The position numbers and the translations under genes are program-made. A model generated the notes under the pieces. It was given only the letters and a program-made list of their open reading frames with translations. It ran no database searches and was not told where the DNA came from. From JACPHB01 sp964495505 (GTDB lineage Bacteria > Patescibacteriota > Minisyncoccia > UBA10092): a stretch of 20,073 bases of DNA. Positions 6,204 to 12,934 of the stretch are shown piece after piece. Positions within the stretch are counted from its first letter, which is position 1; every line of letters begins with the position of its first letter. The DNA is taken from the NCBI GenBank assembly GCA_964495505.1, contig CAZBVM010000010.1:1-20073 (forward strand). Reading direction: 5' to 3'.

Positions 6204-6815
6204 ATGGGAGAACAAAAGTTTGTCAGATTGTTTGGTCGCTATGAGATTTATCTAACTGTTTGTGCCGCTACCAAGAACGCGACCCTAAGTTCTTTACTGG
6301 GCATCGCTGAATTTTTTCCTTATTTCTGGGAGCCGAATCAGTTTTGGCAGAGAGATCCCAACCACGAAAGGGCGCTACTAAAAATTTACAAGCGCGATTC
6401 GGAAAAAGATTTGACTTGTGGCGTTGACACTCAAAGTTTAAGCATTCCGATGCCATTTTGGGGCCATGATTCAAGCGATAGCTGGGGGGAACTGCAGTTT
6501 TTAATTAAGCGGCCGGCCGCGGTGAAGCTGGCCAGACACCGCTGTTTTGACACTCGGGTCAACCAATGGGTGGAAGAAACCAAGCCGATTCAACCGAAAA
6601 CCGATATGGGAACTCACGCTTATCTGGCCTTGCGGTTTTACCACCAGGATTATCTGCCGCCGGTTCCCGGCGATTGGCGTTTTGAACCGGTGTTCGTGTC
6701 GATAAGAAACTCGGAGTTTTACAGAGTTGATGTTTTGTGGAGAGCGGCGGAAATTAAAACCACAATGACGATGTTAAACAGCGATTCGCTCGAAATCCCG
6801 AAACATTTAAAGTGA
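6204..6815 (+). CDS. Unknown protein coupled to the Nudix gene
   Basis: The 203-residue product is not recognised. It is soluble-looking, aromatic-rich (many Trp, Phe, Tyr, His) and has no signal peptide or membrane helix. Features include an early Cys (about 22), a stretch SIPMPFWGHDSSDSWGEL near the middle, and a basic KLARHRCFDTRVNQW segment. I chose the ATG at 6204 because GGAGG (6193-6197) is 6 nt upstream; an ATG at 6198 overlaps the Nudix stop but is too close to that site. A strong terminator follows 9 nt after the stop. Tight coupling to the Nudix gene suggests a shared role, perhaps as a partner or effector of a nucleotide-metabolism unit, but this is inference. Confidence 0.75.
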   Translation: MGEQKFVRLFGRYEIYLTVCAATKNATLSSLLGIAEFFPYFWEPNQFWQRDPNHERALLKIYKRDSEKDLTCGVDTQSLSIPMPFWGHDSSDSWGELQFLIKRPAAVKLARHRCFDTRVNQWVEETKPIQPKTDMGTHAYLALRFYHQDYLPPVPGDWRFEPVFVSIRNSEFYRVDVLWRAAEIKTTMTMLNSDSLEIPKHLK

Positions 6816-6824
6816 AAATTCATT

Positions 6825-6860
6825 TGCCCCATCCGCAATTTTGCGGATGGGGCATTTTTT
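6825..6860 (+). terminator. Rho-independent terminator after the Nudix operon
   Basis: A 14-bp stem TGCCCCATCCGCAA (6825-6838) pairs perfectly with 6841-6854 and is followed by a run of T. Confidence 0.95.
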
Positions 6861-6873
6861 ATTTTTACGCCAT

Positions 6874-6979
6874 AAAAAAACACAAAAATAAAATTTAAAA
6901 ATTGCTTAGCCCCACCCCGCCTGCGGCGGGGCGGCTCGCCCCCACCTACAATTTTTAAATTTTATTTTTGTGTTTTTTT
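6874..6979. repeat. Long inverted repeat with 31-bp perfect arms
   Basis: The AT-rich arms at 6874-6904 and 6949-6979 are perfect reverse complements. They enclose 44 nt that contain a CCCCGCC/GGCGGGG hairpin. The right arm overlaps the stop codon of the minus-strand S1 gene. It may act as a terminator for that gene, or be a MITE-like insertion whose end supplied the stop. No target-site duplication was established. Confidence 0.88.
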
Positions 6980-8255
6980 AAACTTTTTCGTCTTTTAAAA
7001 TACCCAAGCTCATTTTGTGCTCTTCGGGCGTGAAGGCTAAAAGTTTGAATTGATATTTTTTACCGACTTCCAAGGTTGCTTTCATTTTTTCTTCGGACCC
7101 GAATTCGGAAATGTGGCATAAGCCCTGTAAAGATTCGTTGGGGTGGTCTCCCTTCTCGCCTCGCTGAAGCTCCGGCGGAGCGGGCGGGAGATCTGCCGCA
7201 GGCAGACAATTTATTTCAACAAAAGCGCCGTACGGATTAAATTTTTTAACAAGTCCATCAATAATCATTCCTTTTTGGAGAAGCTCTGAGGCCGTTTTCC
7301 ACGGATCAACTTTAAGTCGCTTTAAAGATAAGGAAATCCGGTCGTTAGCGATATCAATAACTTGAGCTGTCACGTTGTCTCCAACTTTAACCAGATCGGC
7401 GGGATTTTCCACGAGCTGCCAATCAAGTTCGGAAATATGAATAAGACCTTCAAGCATTTCTTCTTCAACAGGTTTACCCTCCGCAGCCCCGCTTTGCGGG
7501 GCGAAGGAGGGCCCGCCTGCAACGCTATGCCAGCCCGCATCGCTACGCGAAGCGTTGCTGGCGGGCGTAGCATTGCTGGCAGGCCATTTTACAAAAACGC
7601 CCCAATCCACCACACCCGAAACAGAACCATTAATTATGTCTCCGATTTTGTAGTGTTCAATAGCGCGTTTCAAGTGTTCTTCTTCGGCGGCTTTTTCCGA
7701 AACAATCAATTTATTTTCTTTAATGTCAAAATCTAAAATTCTGATTCTAAATTCTTCTCCGACAAACTTGGAAAGTTCTTCTAAAATCTTATTTTTATCA
7801 CCGCCTTCCACTCGCGGATAATGCTCGCTCGCAAGCTGACTAACGGGAAGAAAACCGGCGATACCGGAAATTTCAACAATTAACCCGCCTCGGTTAACGC
7901 TTAGAATTTTAGTTATCGTAACCTGATTAGTTCTTTTAAGTTCCCTTATTAGATCCCATGATTTCTGTTCTTTAGCTTCAGCTAAAGACAGTTCCCGAAA
8001 ACCTGCTTCGTTTTCCACTTCCACAATTTTGGCAAAAACCGGATTGCCAACTTTCAAATTTTTTATTATTTCCTGAGCATTCGCAAACTCTATGCCATAA
8101 ACAATGCCAATGCCCCAAATGCCCAGATCAATGTATAAGTTTTTGGCGCTTTTTTTCATTACCATGCCTTCAACCACTTCACCGACTTTAGGCAAGTCAA
8201 AGGCCTTCGGCATTTTAAGCGCCAAGCTTTGCATTATATTTTCCGCCGTATTCAT
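6978..8255 (-). CDS. rpsA: S1-domain protein, ribosomal protein S1 homologue
   Basis: The 425-residue protein has four S1 RNA-binding domains, roughly at 24-92, 108-187, 203-313 and 327-420, with the usual GLIHISEL and GLCHISEF signatures in the last two. S1 binds mRNA at the 30S subunit and helps unfold leaders. Four domains rather than six is common outside Proteobacteria. Domain 3 carries a low-complexity insert at about 224-262 and domain 4 one at about 349-372. Both are encoded by GC-rich palindromes and fall where surface loops are expected. The ATG at 8255 is only a few bases from the predicted transcription start, so the message may be nearly leaderless. The gene diverges from the MBL-fold gene at 8334. 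Confidence 0.9.
   Translation of the reverse strand: MNTAENIMQSLALKMPKAFDLPKVGEVVEGMVMKKSAKNLYIDLGIWGIGIVYGIEFANAQEIIKNLKVGNPVFAKIVEVENEAGFRELSLAEAKEQKSWDLIRELKRTNQVTITKILSVNRGGLIVEISGIAGFLPVSQLASEHYPRVEGGDKNKILEELSKFVGEEFRIRILDFDIKENKLIVSEKAAEEEHLKRAIEHYKIGDIINGSVSGVVDWGVFVKWPASNATPASNASRSDAGWHSVAGGPSFAPQSGAAEGKPVEEEMLEGLIHISELDWQLVENPADLVKVGDNVTAQVIDIANDRISLSLKRLKVDPWKTASELLQKGMIIDGLVKKFNPYGAFVEINCLPAADLPPAPPELQRGEKGDHPNESLQGLCHISEFGSEEKMKATLEVGKKYQFKLLAFTPEEHKMSLGILKDEKV
7148..7206. repeat. In-frame palindromic insert in S1 domain 4
   Basis: The arms CTCCC (7148-7152) and GGGAG (7186-7190) enclose GCTCCG/CGGAGC, directly followed by a second hairpin TCTGCC-GCA-GGCAGA (7192-7206). Together they encode about 20 residues of Pro/Ala/Glu-rich peptide absent from ordinary S1 domains. 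Confidence 0.75.
7477..7584. repeat. Double palindromic insert in S1 domain 3
   Basis: 7477-7511 is CCCTCC-GCA-GCCCCGC-TTT-GCGGGGC-GAA-GGAGGG: two stems separated by a symmetric 3-nt internal loop. 7515-7584 is a longer imperfect palindrome with GCCTGC/GCAGGC ends. The reading frame stays open across both and adds about 36 residues rich in Ala, Ser, Asn and Gly. Confidence 0.8.
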
Positions 8256-8264
8256 ACCTTGAGA

Positions 8265-8292
8265 ATAATATCACAAATTATTTTCCTGTCAA
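8265..8292 (-). promoter_or_regulatory. Promoter of the S1 gene
   Basis: On the minus strand TTGACA (8292-8287), a 16-nt spacer and TATTAT (8270-8265). The start codon is about 10 nt past the -10 box, so the leader would be only a few bases long. Confidence 0.75.
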
Positions 8293-8295
8293 TTT

Positions 8296-8324
8296 TGGAC
8301 AAATTATTTAAAAATTGATATTAT
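8296..8324 (+). promoter_or_regulatory. Promoter of the MBL-fold gene
   Basis: TGGACA (8296-8301), a 17-nt spacer and TATTAT (8319-8324). Only nine bases without a ribosome site separate it from the ATG at 8334, which predicts a leaderless message. Confidence 0.7.
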
Positions 8325-8333
8325 TTTCTCTGT

Positions 8334-8984
8334 ATGACGATTTCATGGTACGGGGAGGCCTGCTTTCTCCTTGAAAGCGGCGGAGTAAGGGTCTTAATTG
8401 AACCGCCGCAAAAAGAATCGGGAATTAATCCACCCCGCTTAAAAAGCGATATTTTGATTTTTTCTCGACAAGATACCTCGCCCGACTTCGCTGCGACGAA
8501 GTCGTTGCGGGCGGGCAAATACCAGATACAAGATATAAAAGAAAATGGAGTTTTGGTCATTAGCGGTCCCGGCGAATACGAAGTAAAAAACGTCAATATT
8601 TCCGGAATCGACGATGGTGAAAACATTATCTATAATATTGAAATGGATGACATAAAAATAACGCACCTGGGATTTTTAAAAAAAGAACCGAGCAACGAAA
8701 AATTGGAAATAATCAGCAATCCGGATATTGTTTTTGCGCCGGTCGGCGGTCTCAAAGATGAATTGTTTGACGCCGAAGCGGCGATGAAATTAATAAATAA
8801 AATAGAGCCCAAAATCGCCATTCCTATGCTCTACGATGTTAAAGGATTAAAAACTAAGAGGGCGCCTCTTTCGCTGTTTCTTAAAGAAAGCGAAGCTAAA
8901 GACGCGCCGGCGCCAAAACTTTCGGTAAAGAAAAAAGACTTAATTGAAGAGGAAACAAAAATTATTATTCTGGAACATGTATAG
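8334..8984 (+). CDS. Degenerate metallo-beta-lactamase-fold protein (UlaG-like family)
   Basis: The 216-residue protein begins MTISWYGEACFLLESGGVRVLIEP, the pattern of the UlaG-like branch of the metallo-beta-lactamase superfamily, and later has SGPGEYEV and a typical C-terminal region. The position expected to hold the HxHxDH metal motif, after strand ILIFS at about 40-44, reads RQDTSPDFAATKSLRAG and has no His. Part of that peptide comes from a palindromic insert (8479-8513). I infer that the usual two-metal hydrolase activity is lost or changed. The ATG at 8334 lacks a ribosome site and follows closely on a promoter. The gene end overlaps the next start by 8 nt, so the two are translationally coupled. 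Confidence 0.8.
   Translation: MTISWYGEACFLLESGGVRVLIEPPQKESGINPPRLKSDILIFSRQDTSPDFAATKSLRAGKYQIQDIKENGVLVISGPGEYEVKNVNISGIDDGENIIYNIEMDDIKITHLGFLKKEPSNEKLEIISNPDIVFAPVGGLKDELFDAEAAMKLINKIEPKIAIPMLYDVKGLKTKRAPLSLFLKESEAKDAPAPKLSVKKKDLIEEETKIIILEHV
8479..8513. repeat. Palindromic insert in the MBL-fold gene
   Basis: CGACTTCG pairs with CGAAGTCG across a short loop, inside arms CGCCCG/CGGGCG. It is read in frame as part of SPDFAATKSLRAG, next to the expected metal-binding motif. Confidence 0.75.
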
Positions 8985-9225
8985 ATTAATTGAGAACTTA
9001 CAAAATAAACCCGAGCCGTTAAAGCGGCTGATAATGTGGTTTGGAGCCTTTTTCATAATGGCCGTGATTTTTGCGTTTTGGATTTTAACTTTTCCTTCCC
9101 AAATTCCCACTACAAAAAATGACATAGCCGCGAACAACTTAAAAAAAGAACTTCCCGGTGTTTGGCAATCTTTAAAAGGACAGCTTAATAATTTAAAAGA
9201 TATGTGGGCTATCCGCCTTCGGTAG
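8977..9225 (+). CDS. Small single-helix membrane protein, unknown function
   Basis: The 82-residue product has a short charged N-terminus, one strong membrane helix at about 18-39 (Trp/Phe/Ala-rich) and a hydrophilic, helical tail. The ATG at 8977 overlaps the end of the MBL-fold gene by 8 nt (ATGTATAG), so translation is coupled. An in-frame start at 8944 would overlap more and is less likely. The last codons and the TAG stop come from a palindromic element at 9211-9248, so the original C-terminus may have been different. The gene lies just upstream of gyrA. Small one-helix proteins are common in these genomes and no function is offered. Confidence 0.7.
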   Translation: MYRLIENLQNKPEPLKRLIMWFGAFFIMAVIFAFWILTFPSQIPTTKNDIAANNLKKELPGVWQSLKGQLNNLKDMWAIRLR

Positions 9226-9248
9226 CCGTTGGCTACCTTCGGCGGGAT
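9211..9248. repeat. Palindromic element that supplies a stop codon
   Basis: Layout: ATCCGCC-TTC-GGTAGCC-GTT-GGCTACC-TTC-GGCGGGAT, an outer and an inner stem separated by a symmetric TTC internal loop. The TAG inside GGTAGCC ends the membrane-protein gene. The architecture matches the elements at 7477 and 14477. Confidence 0.88.
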
Positions 9249-9287
9249 GCTCATATTTTTAGCTAAAAATTTCATTTTTAGAAAAAT

Positions 9288-12200
9288 ATGGCAGAGATAG
9301 GATACGTAAAACCAAGAGAAATTAGTCGCGAAATGGAAGAGTCGTATCTTGACTACGCAATGTCGGTTATTATTTCGCGCGCCCTGCCCGATGTTCGCGA
9401 CGGTCTAAAGCCGGTTCATCGCCGGATTCTTTACGCCATGCACGATTTAGGTCTTACTCATCAGGCAAAATTTAGAAAATCGGCGCTTGTTGTTGGTGAG
9501 GTGCTCGGCAAATATCATCCCCACGGCGATATTTCAGTTTACGACGCCCTGGCCCGTTTGGCGCAAAATTTTTCACTCCGATATCCGCTTATAAATGGCC
9601 AAGGCAATTTTGGCTGTTTTACCAAAGATACTAAAATTAAATTGACGGACGGCCGAAACTTAAGTTTTGAAGAACTAATAAAAGAATATAAGGCAGGTAA
9701 AGATAATTTTACTTACACAGTAAATAGCTTGGGTTTAATTTCCATTACTAAAATAGATCATCCACGGCTTACGCGAAAAAACGCACCTATTATTAAAGTG
9801 TTTTTGGATAACGGCAAAGAAGTCCGCTGCACGCCCGACCATAGATTTATGTTGAAAGATGGATTATATAAAGAAGCTCAACGCCTAACACCGCACGATT
9901 CTTTAATGCCAATATACCAGAAGTTTTCGGAGAAAAAAGATCGGCTAAACCGCGAAGGTTATGTTTTGATATATCAACCTAAAAAGGATGAATGGATTCC
10001 AGCGCATCACTTGGCCGATAATTATAATTTAACGTGGGGAGTATATCGAAAGTCGGCAGGACGAGTTCGCCATCATGTGGATTTCAACAAGATAAACAAC
10101 GATCCGTCTAATGTTTGGCGAGTGGGTTGGCAGGAGCACTGGGAAATTCATTACCGTCAAGCGCAAGCTCAACACCAAAACCCCGAATATCGGCGTAAAA
10201 TAGCCGCCGGAAGAGTGGAGTATTGGGCGGATACTGCTAATCGTGAAAAGAAAGCGCGCGAAGTTTCAGCGCGAAATCTAATAAATTGGAAATCAACCGA
10301 ATATCGGGAAAAAATGCGCGCGTTTTTAAGCGCGGTTAATAAGAAGTACATTGCGGAGCATCCTGAAAGAAGAAAGGAATTATCGGCACGCGCAACCCAG
10401 ACATTAAAACGGTTGTGGCAAGACCCGAAGTATCGGGCGCTGTTTCATGAAAAAATAATAAAAGGGAATAAGAATCATATTACTAATCACACCGGCAAAT
10501 TGAAGTTTCTTAAAATTGCTGAAACCGCAGTAAAAGAGTTTGGAACTTTAAATTCAGAAAATTATGAGCGGGCAAGACACAAAGTATACGCTTACGGAGC
10601 CGCGCCGCTTTGGGAAACAGGACTTGGTAAATATTTTGCAAACGATTCAGAGTTGGTACGCCAAGCGGTGAGCAAAAATCATCGGGTAGTTAAAATTGAA
10701 GACGCGGGGCGCGCCGATGTTTATGATTTAACGGTGGAAAACACCCATAATTTTTCCTTAGCGGATGGCGTTTTTGTTCATAATTCATTAGACGGAGATT
10801 CTCCGGCGGCAATGAGATATACAGAAGCGCGCCTTACCGCTCTCTCGGAAGAAATTTTAAAAGACATTGATAAAGACACGGTTGATTTCACTCCAAATTA
10901 TGATGCCACAAAAAAAGAACCGAAAGTTTTACCGGCCGCCGTTCCCCAGCTTTTGCTAAACGGCACGGTCGGTATTGCCGTCGGCATGGCGACCAATATC
11001 CCCCCGCATAATTTAAGCGAGATTATTGACGCCGCGACTCATTTAATTAAACATCCCCGCGCTTCGGTAGAAGATTTGTTAGAATTTGTAAAAGGGCCGG
11101 ACTTTCCAACCGGCGGAATAATTTACGGAAAACGCGATATTGCCGCCGCTTACGCCACCGGTCGAGGCCCCATAATCACCCGCGGCGCGGCTGAAGTAGT
11201 AGAAGATAAGAAAAGCCTGCCTGCCGGCAGGCAGGGCCACCAAGAGATTATTATTACCGAAATTCCTTATCAGGTTAATAAGTCAACGCTTCTTGAAAAA
11301 ATCGCGGAACTGGTAAGCGAGAAAAGAGTTGAGGGTATCCGCGACTTAAGAGACGAGTCGGATAAGGACGGCCTAAGAATTGTTATTGAACTCAAAGGCG
11401 ACGCCGCGCCGCAGAAAATTTTAAATAATTTATACAAGCACACCGATCTTCAAAAGACCTTCCACCTAAACTTACTGGCTTTGGTTGACGGCATAGAGCC
11501 GAAATTATTATCACTTAAAGCGGCGCTGGAATATTTCTTAAAGCATCGCGAAGAAGTGGTAACGCGCCGGACAAAATTTGAACTTTTAAAAGCCGGGGAA
11601 CGTGCCCATATTTTAGAAGGTCTTAAGCAGGCGCTTGACCGCATTGACGAGATAATAAAAACCATTAAAAAATCTCAAGATCGCGAAGACGCTTTAAAAA
11701 ATTTAGTCGCTAAATTCAAACTTACCGAAATTCAGGCAAATGCGATTTTGGATATGAAACTGGCAACTTTGGCTAATTTGGAACGCAAAAAAATTGAAGA
11801 CGAGCTTTTAGAAAAGAAAAAATTAATCAAGGAACTCACTTTAATTTTGAAAAATCGCGAAAAAGTAATGGATATTGTTTACAAAGAGCTACAAATAATG
11901 AAAGAAAAATACAGTGACGAGCGGCGGACAAAAGTTATCGCCACGGCGCTAGGTGAATTCAAAGAGGAAGACCTGGTGCCGCTTGAAGAGGCAATTGTGG
12001 TTTTAACCGAATCCGGGTACGTAAAAAGAATGAATCCGACCCTGGTCCGCGCCCAGCATCGCGGCGGCAAGGGCATGACCGGAATGGGCACGAGAGAAGA
12101 AGATGCCGTAACCCATTTTGTTTCCACGGGAACGCATGATAACGCTCTATTTTTCACCAATACCGGCCGCGTTTTCCAGACCAAGGTCTGGGAGATTCCG

Positions 12201-12932
12201 GAGGCCAGCCGCCAGTCGCGCGGCAAAGCCATTGTTAATTTTTTGGCGCTTAGTGCTGACGAAAAAGTACAGGCGATTTTGACCTATAACGAAAAACAAC
12301 TTTCGGTCAATGGCGGGGAAAAATATTTTATTATGGCAACTAAAAACGGCTTGGTGAAGAAAACGCCTATTGAAGATTTCGGTTCGGTTCGCCACTCCGG
12401 CCTCATCGCCATAAAACTGAAAGGGGGCGACTCGCTAAAATGGGTAAGGGCGTCAACGGGCGACGATCAGGTGATTTTTGTCACCTCACTTGGCCAAGCG
12501 ATAAGATTTGGGGAAAAAGACGCGCGGCCGCTCGGTCGCGCCACCGCCGGAATGCATGGTATCCGGCTTCACGCCGGCGATGAAGTTGTGAGTATGGATG
12601 TAATCAGCGCCGCGGCGGCAAAAGACCAAAATACTAAATTTTTAGTTATTATGGAAAACGGTTTCGGGAAAAAGACATTTATTAAATTCTATAAAAAGCA
12701 AAAGCGGGCGGGTTCCGGCGTTAAAACCGCCAAAGTTACCCCGAAAACGGGTAAAATCGTTTCGGCATTTGTCCTGACACCGGATGTTAAAGAAATGATT
12801 GCCATTTCCAAAAAAGGCGTGGTCATTCGCACCGACATTGAGTCCATTTCCACCGTTTCCCGCGTTACCCAAGGCGTCCGCATCATGCGGGTTGAACCCG
12901 GCGACAAAGTCGTCTCCGCCACCCTTTTATAA
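9288..12932 (+). CDS. gyrA: DNA gyrase subunit A with an embedded intein
   Basis: GyrA cuts and rejoins DNA during supercoiling. The 1214-residue precursor has an N-terminal GyrA domain (DGLKPVHRRILYAM at about 38-51), an intein at residues 110-499, and then the rest of the domain with catalytic Tyr in AMRYTEARL (precursor Tyr511, mature Tyr121). The long coiled coil and the C-terminal six-bladed DNA-wrapping domain follow. The segment AQHRGGKG resembles the GyrA box (QRRGGKG), which favours GyrA over ParC. Without the intein the protein is about 824 residues, a normal length. Peptide SLPAGRQG is an in-frame palindromic insert (11216-11235). The ATG at 9288 has the conserved start region but no clear ribosome site. 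The stop is 2 nt from the CCA-adding enzyme start, so the two are likely co-transcribed. Confidence 0.97.
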   Translation: MAEIGYVKPREISREMEESYLDYAMSVIISRALPDVRDGLKPVHRRILYAMHDLGLTHQAKFRKSALVVGEVLGKYHPHGDISVYDALARLAQNFSLRYPLINGQGNFGCFTKDTKIKLTDGRNLSFEELIKEYKAGKDNFTYTVNSLGLISITKIDHPRLTRKNAPIIKVFLDNGKEVRCTPDHRFMLKDGLYKEAQRLTPHDSLMPIYQKFSEKKDRLNREGYVLIYQPKKDEWIPAHHLADNYNLTWGVYRKSAGRVRHHVDFNKINNDPSNVWRVGWQEHWEIHYRQAQAQHQNPEYRRKIAAGRVEYWADTANREKKAREVSARNLINWKSTEYREKMRAFLSAVNKKYIAEHPERRKELSARATQTLKRLWQDPKYRALFHEKIIKGNKNHITNHTGKLKFLKIAETAVKEFGTLNSENYERARHKVYAYGAAPLWETGLGKYFANDSELVRQAVSKNHRVVKIEDAGRADVYDLTVENTHNFSLADGVFVHNSLDGDSPAAMRYTEARLTALSEEILKDIDKDTVDFTPNYDATKKEPKVLPAAVPQLLLNGTVGIAVGMATNIPPHNLSEIIDAATHLIKHPRASVEDLLEFVKGPDFPTGGIIYGKRDIAAAYATGRGPIITRGAAEVVEDKKSLPAGRQGHQEIIITEIPYQVNKSTLLEKIAELVSEKRVEGIRDLRDESDKDGLRIVIELKGDAAPQKILNNLYKHTDLQKTFHLNLLALVDGIEPKLLSLKAALEYFLKHREEVVTRRTKFELLKAGERAHILEGLKQALDRIDEIIKTIKKSQDREDALKNLVAKFKLTEIQANAILDMKLATLANLERKKIEDELLEKKKLIKELTLILKNREKVMDIVYKELQIMKEKYSDERRTKVIATALGEFKEEDLVPLEEAIVVLTESGYVKRMNPTLVRAQHRGGKGMTGMGTREEDAVTHFVSTGTHDNALFFTNTGRVFQTKVWEIPEASRQSRGKAIVNFLALSADEKVQAILTYNEKQLSVNGGEKYFIMATKNGLVKKTPIEDFGSVRHSGLIAIKLKGGDSLKWVRASTGDDQVIFVTSLGQAIRFGEKDARPLGRATAGMHGIRLHAGDEVVSMDVISAAAAKDQNTKFLVIMENGFGKKTFIKFYKKQKRAGSGVKTAKVTPKTGKIVSAFVLTPDVKEMIAISKKGVVIRTDIESISTVSRVTQGVRIMRVEPGDKVVSATLL
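9615..10784 (+). other. GyrA intein (390 aa) with HNH-type homing endonuclease region
   Basis: The intein begins at Cys110 after GQGNFG and ends at Asn499, with Ser500 as the +1 residue. Splicing blocks are visible: block A CFTKDTKIKLTDGR, block B CTPDH with the T-x-x-H pattern (182-185), block F VYDLTVENTHNF (478-489) and block G DGVFVHN (493-499). All residues needed for standard class 1 splicing are present. The middle holds HHVDFNKINNDPSN (262-275) followed by His284 and His288, an HNH-nuclease pattern, then basic helical repeats rich in YWxD/EYRxK motifs that resemble nuclease-associated DNA-binding modules. I see no LAGLIDADG motif. Splicing would join GNFG to SLDGDSPAAMRY, restoring the conserved gyrase core. 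Confidence 0.93.
11216..11235. repeat. Perfect 20-bp palindrome in gyrA
   Basis: The arm CCTGCCTGCC is followed directly by its reverse complement. In frame it encodes the core of SLPAGRQG, a short linker placed between VVEDKK and the conserved strand IIITEIPYQV. Confidence 0.92.
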
Positions 12933-12934
12933 AT

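Noticed and set aside
10060..10160. LAGLIDADG endonuclease in the gyrA intein
   Set aside because: No LAGLIDADG-like dodecapeptide is visible; the His/Asn pattern HHVDFNKINNDPSN with later His fits HNH instead.
9288..12932. ParC (topoisomerase IV) rather than GyrA
   Set aside because: The AQHRGGKG segment matches the GyrA box and the C-terminal domain is full length.
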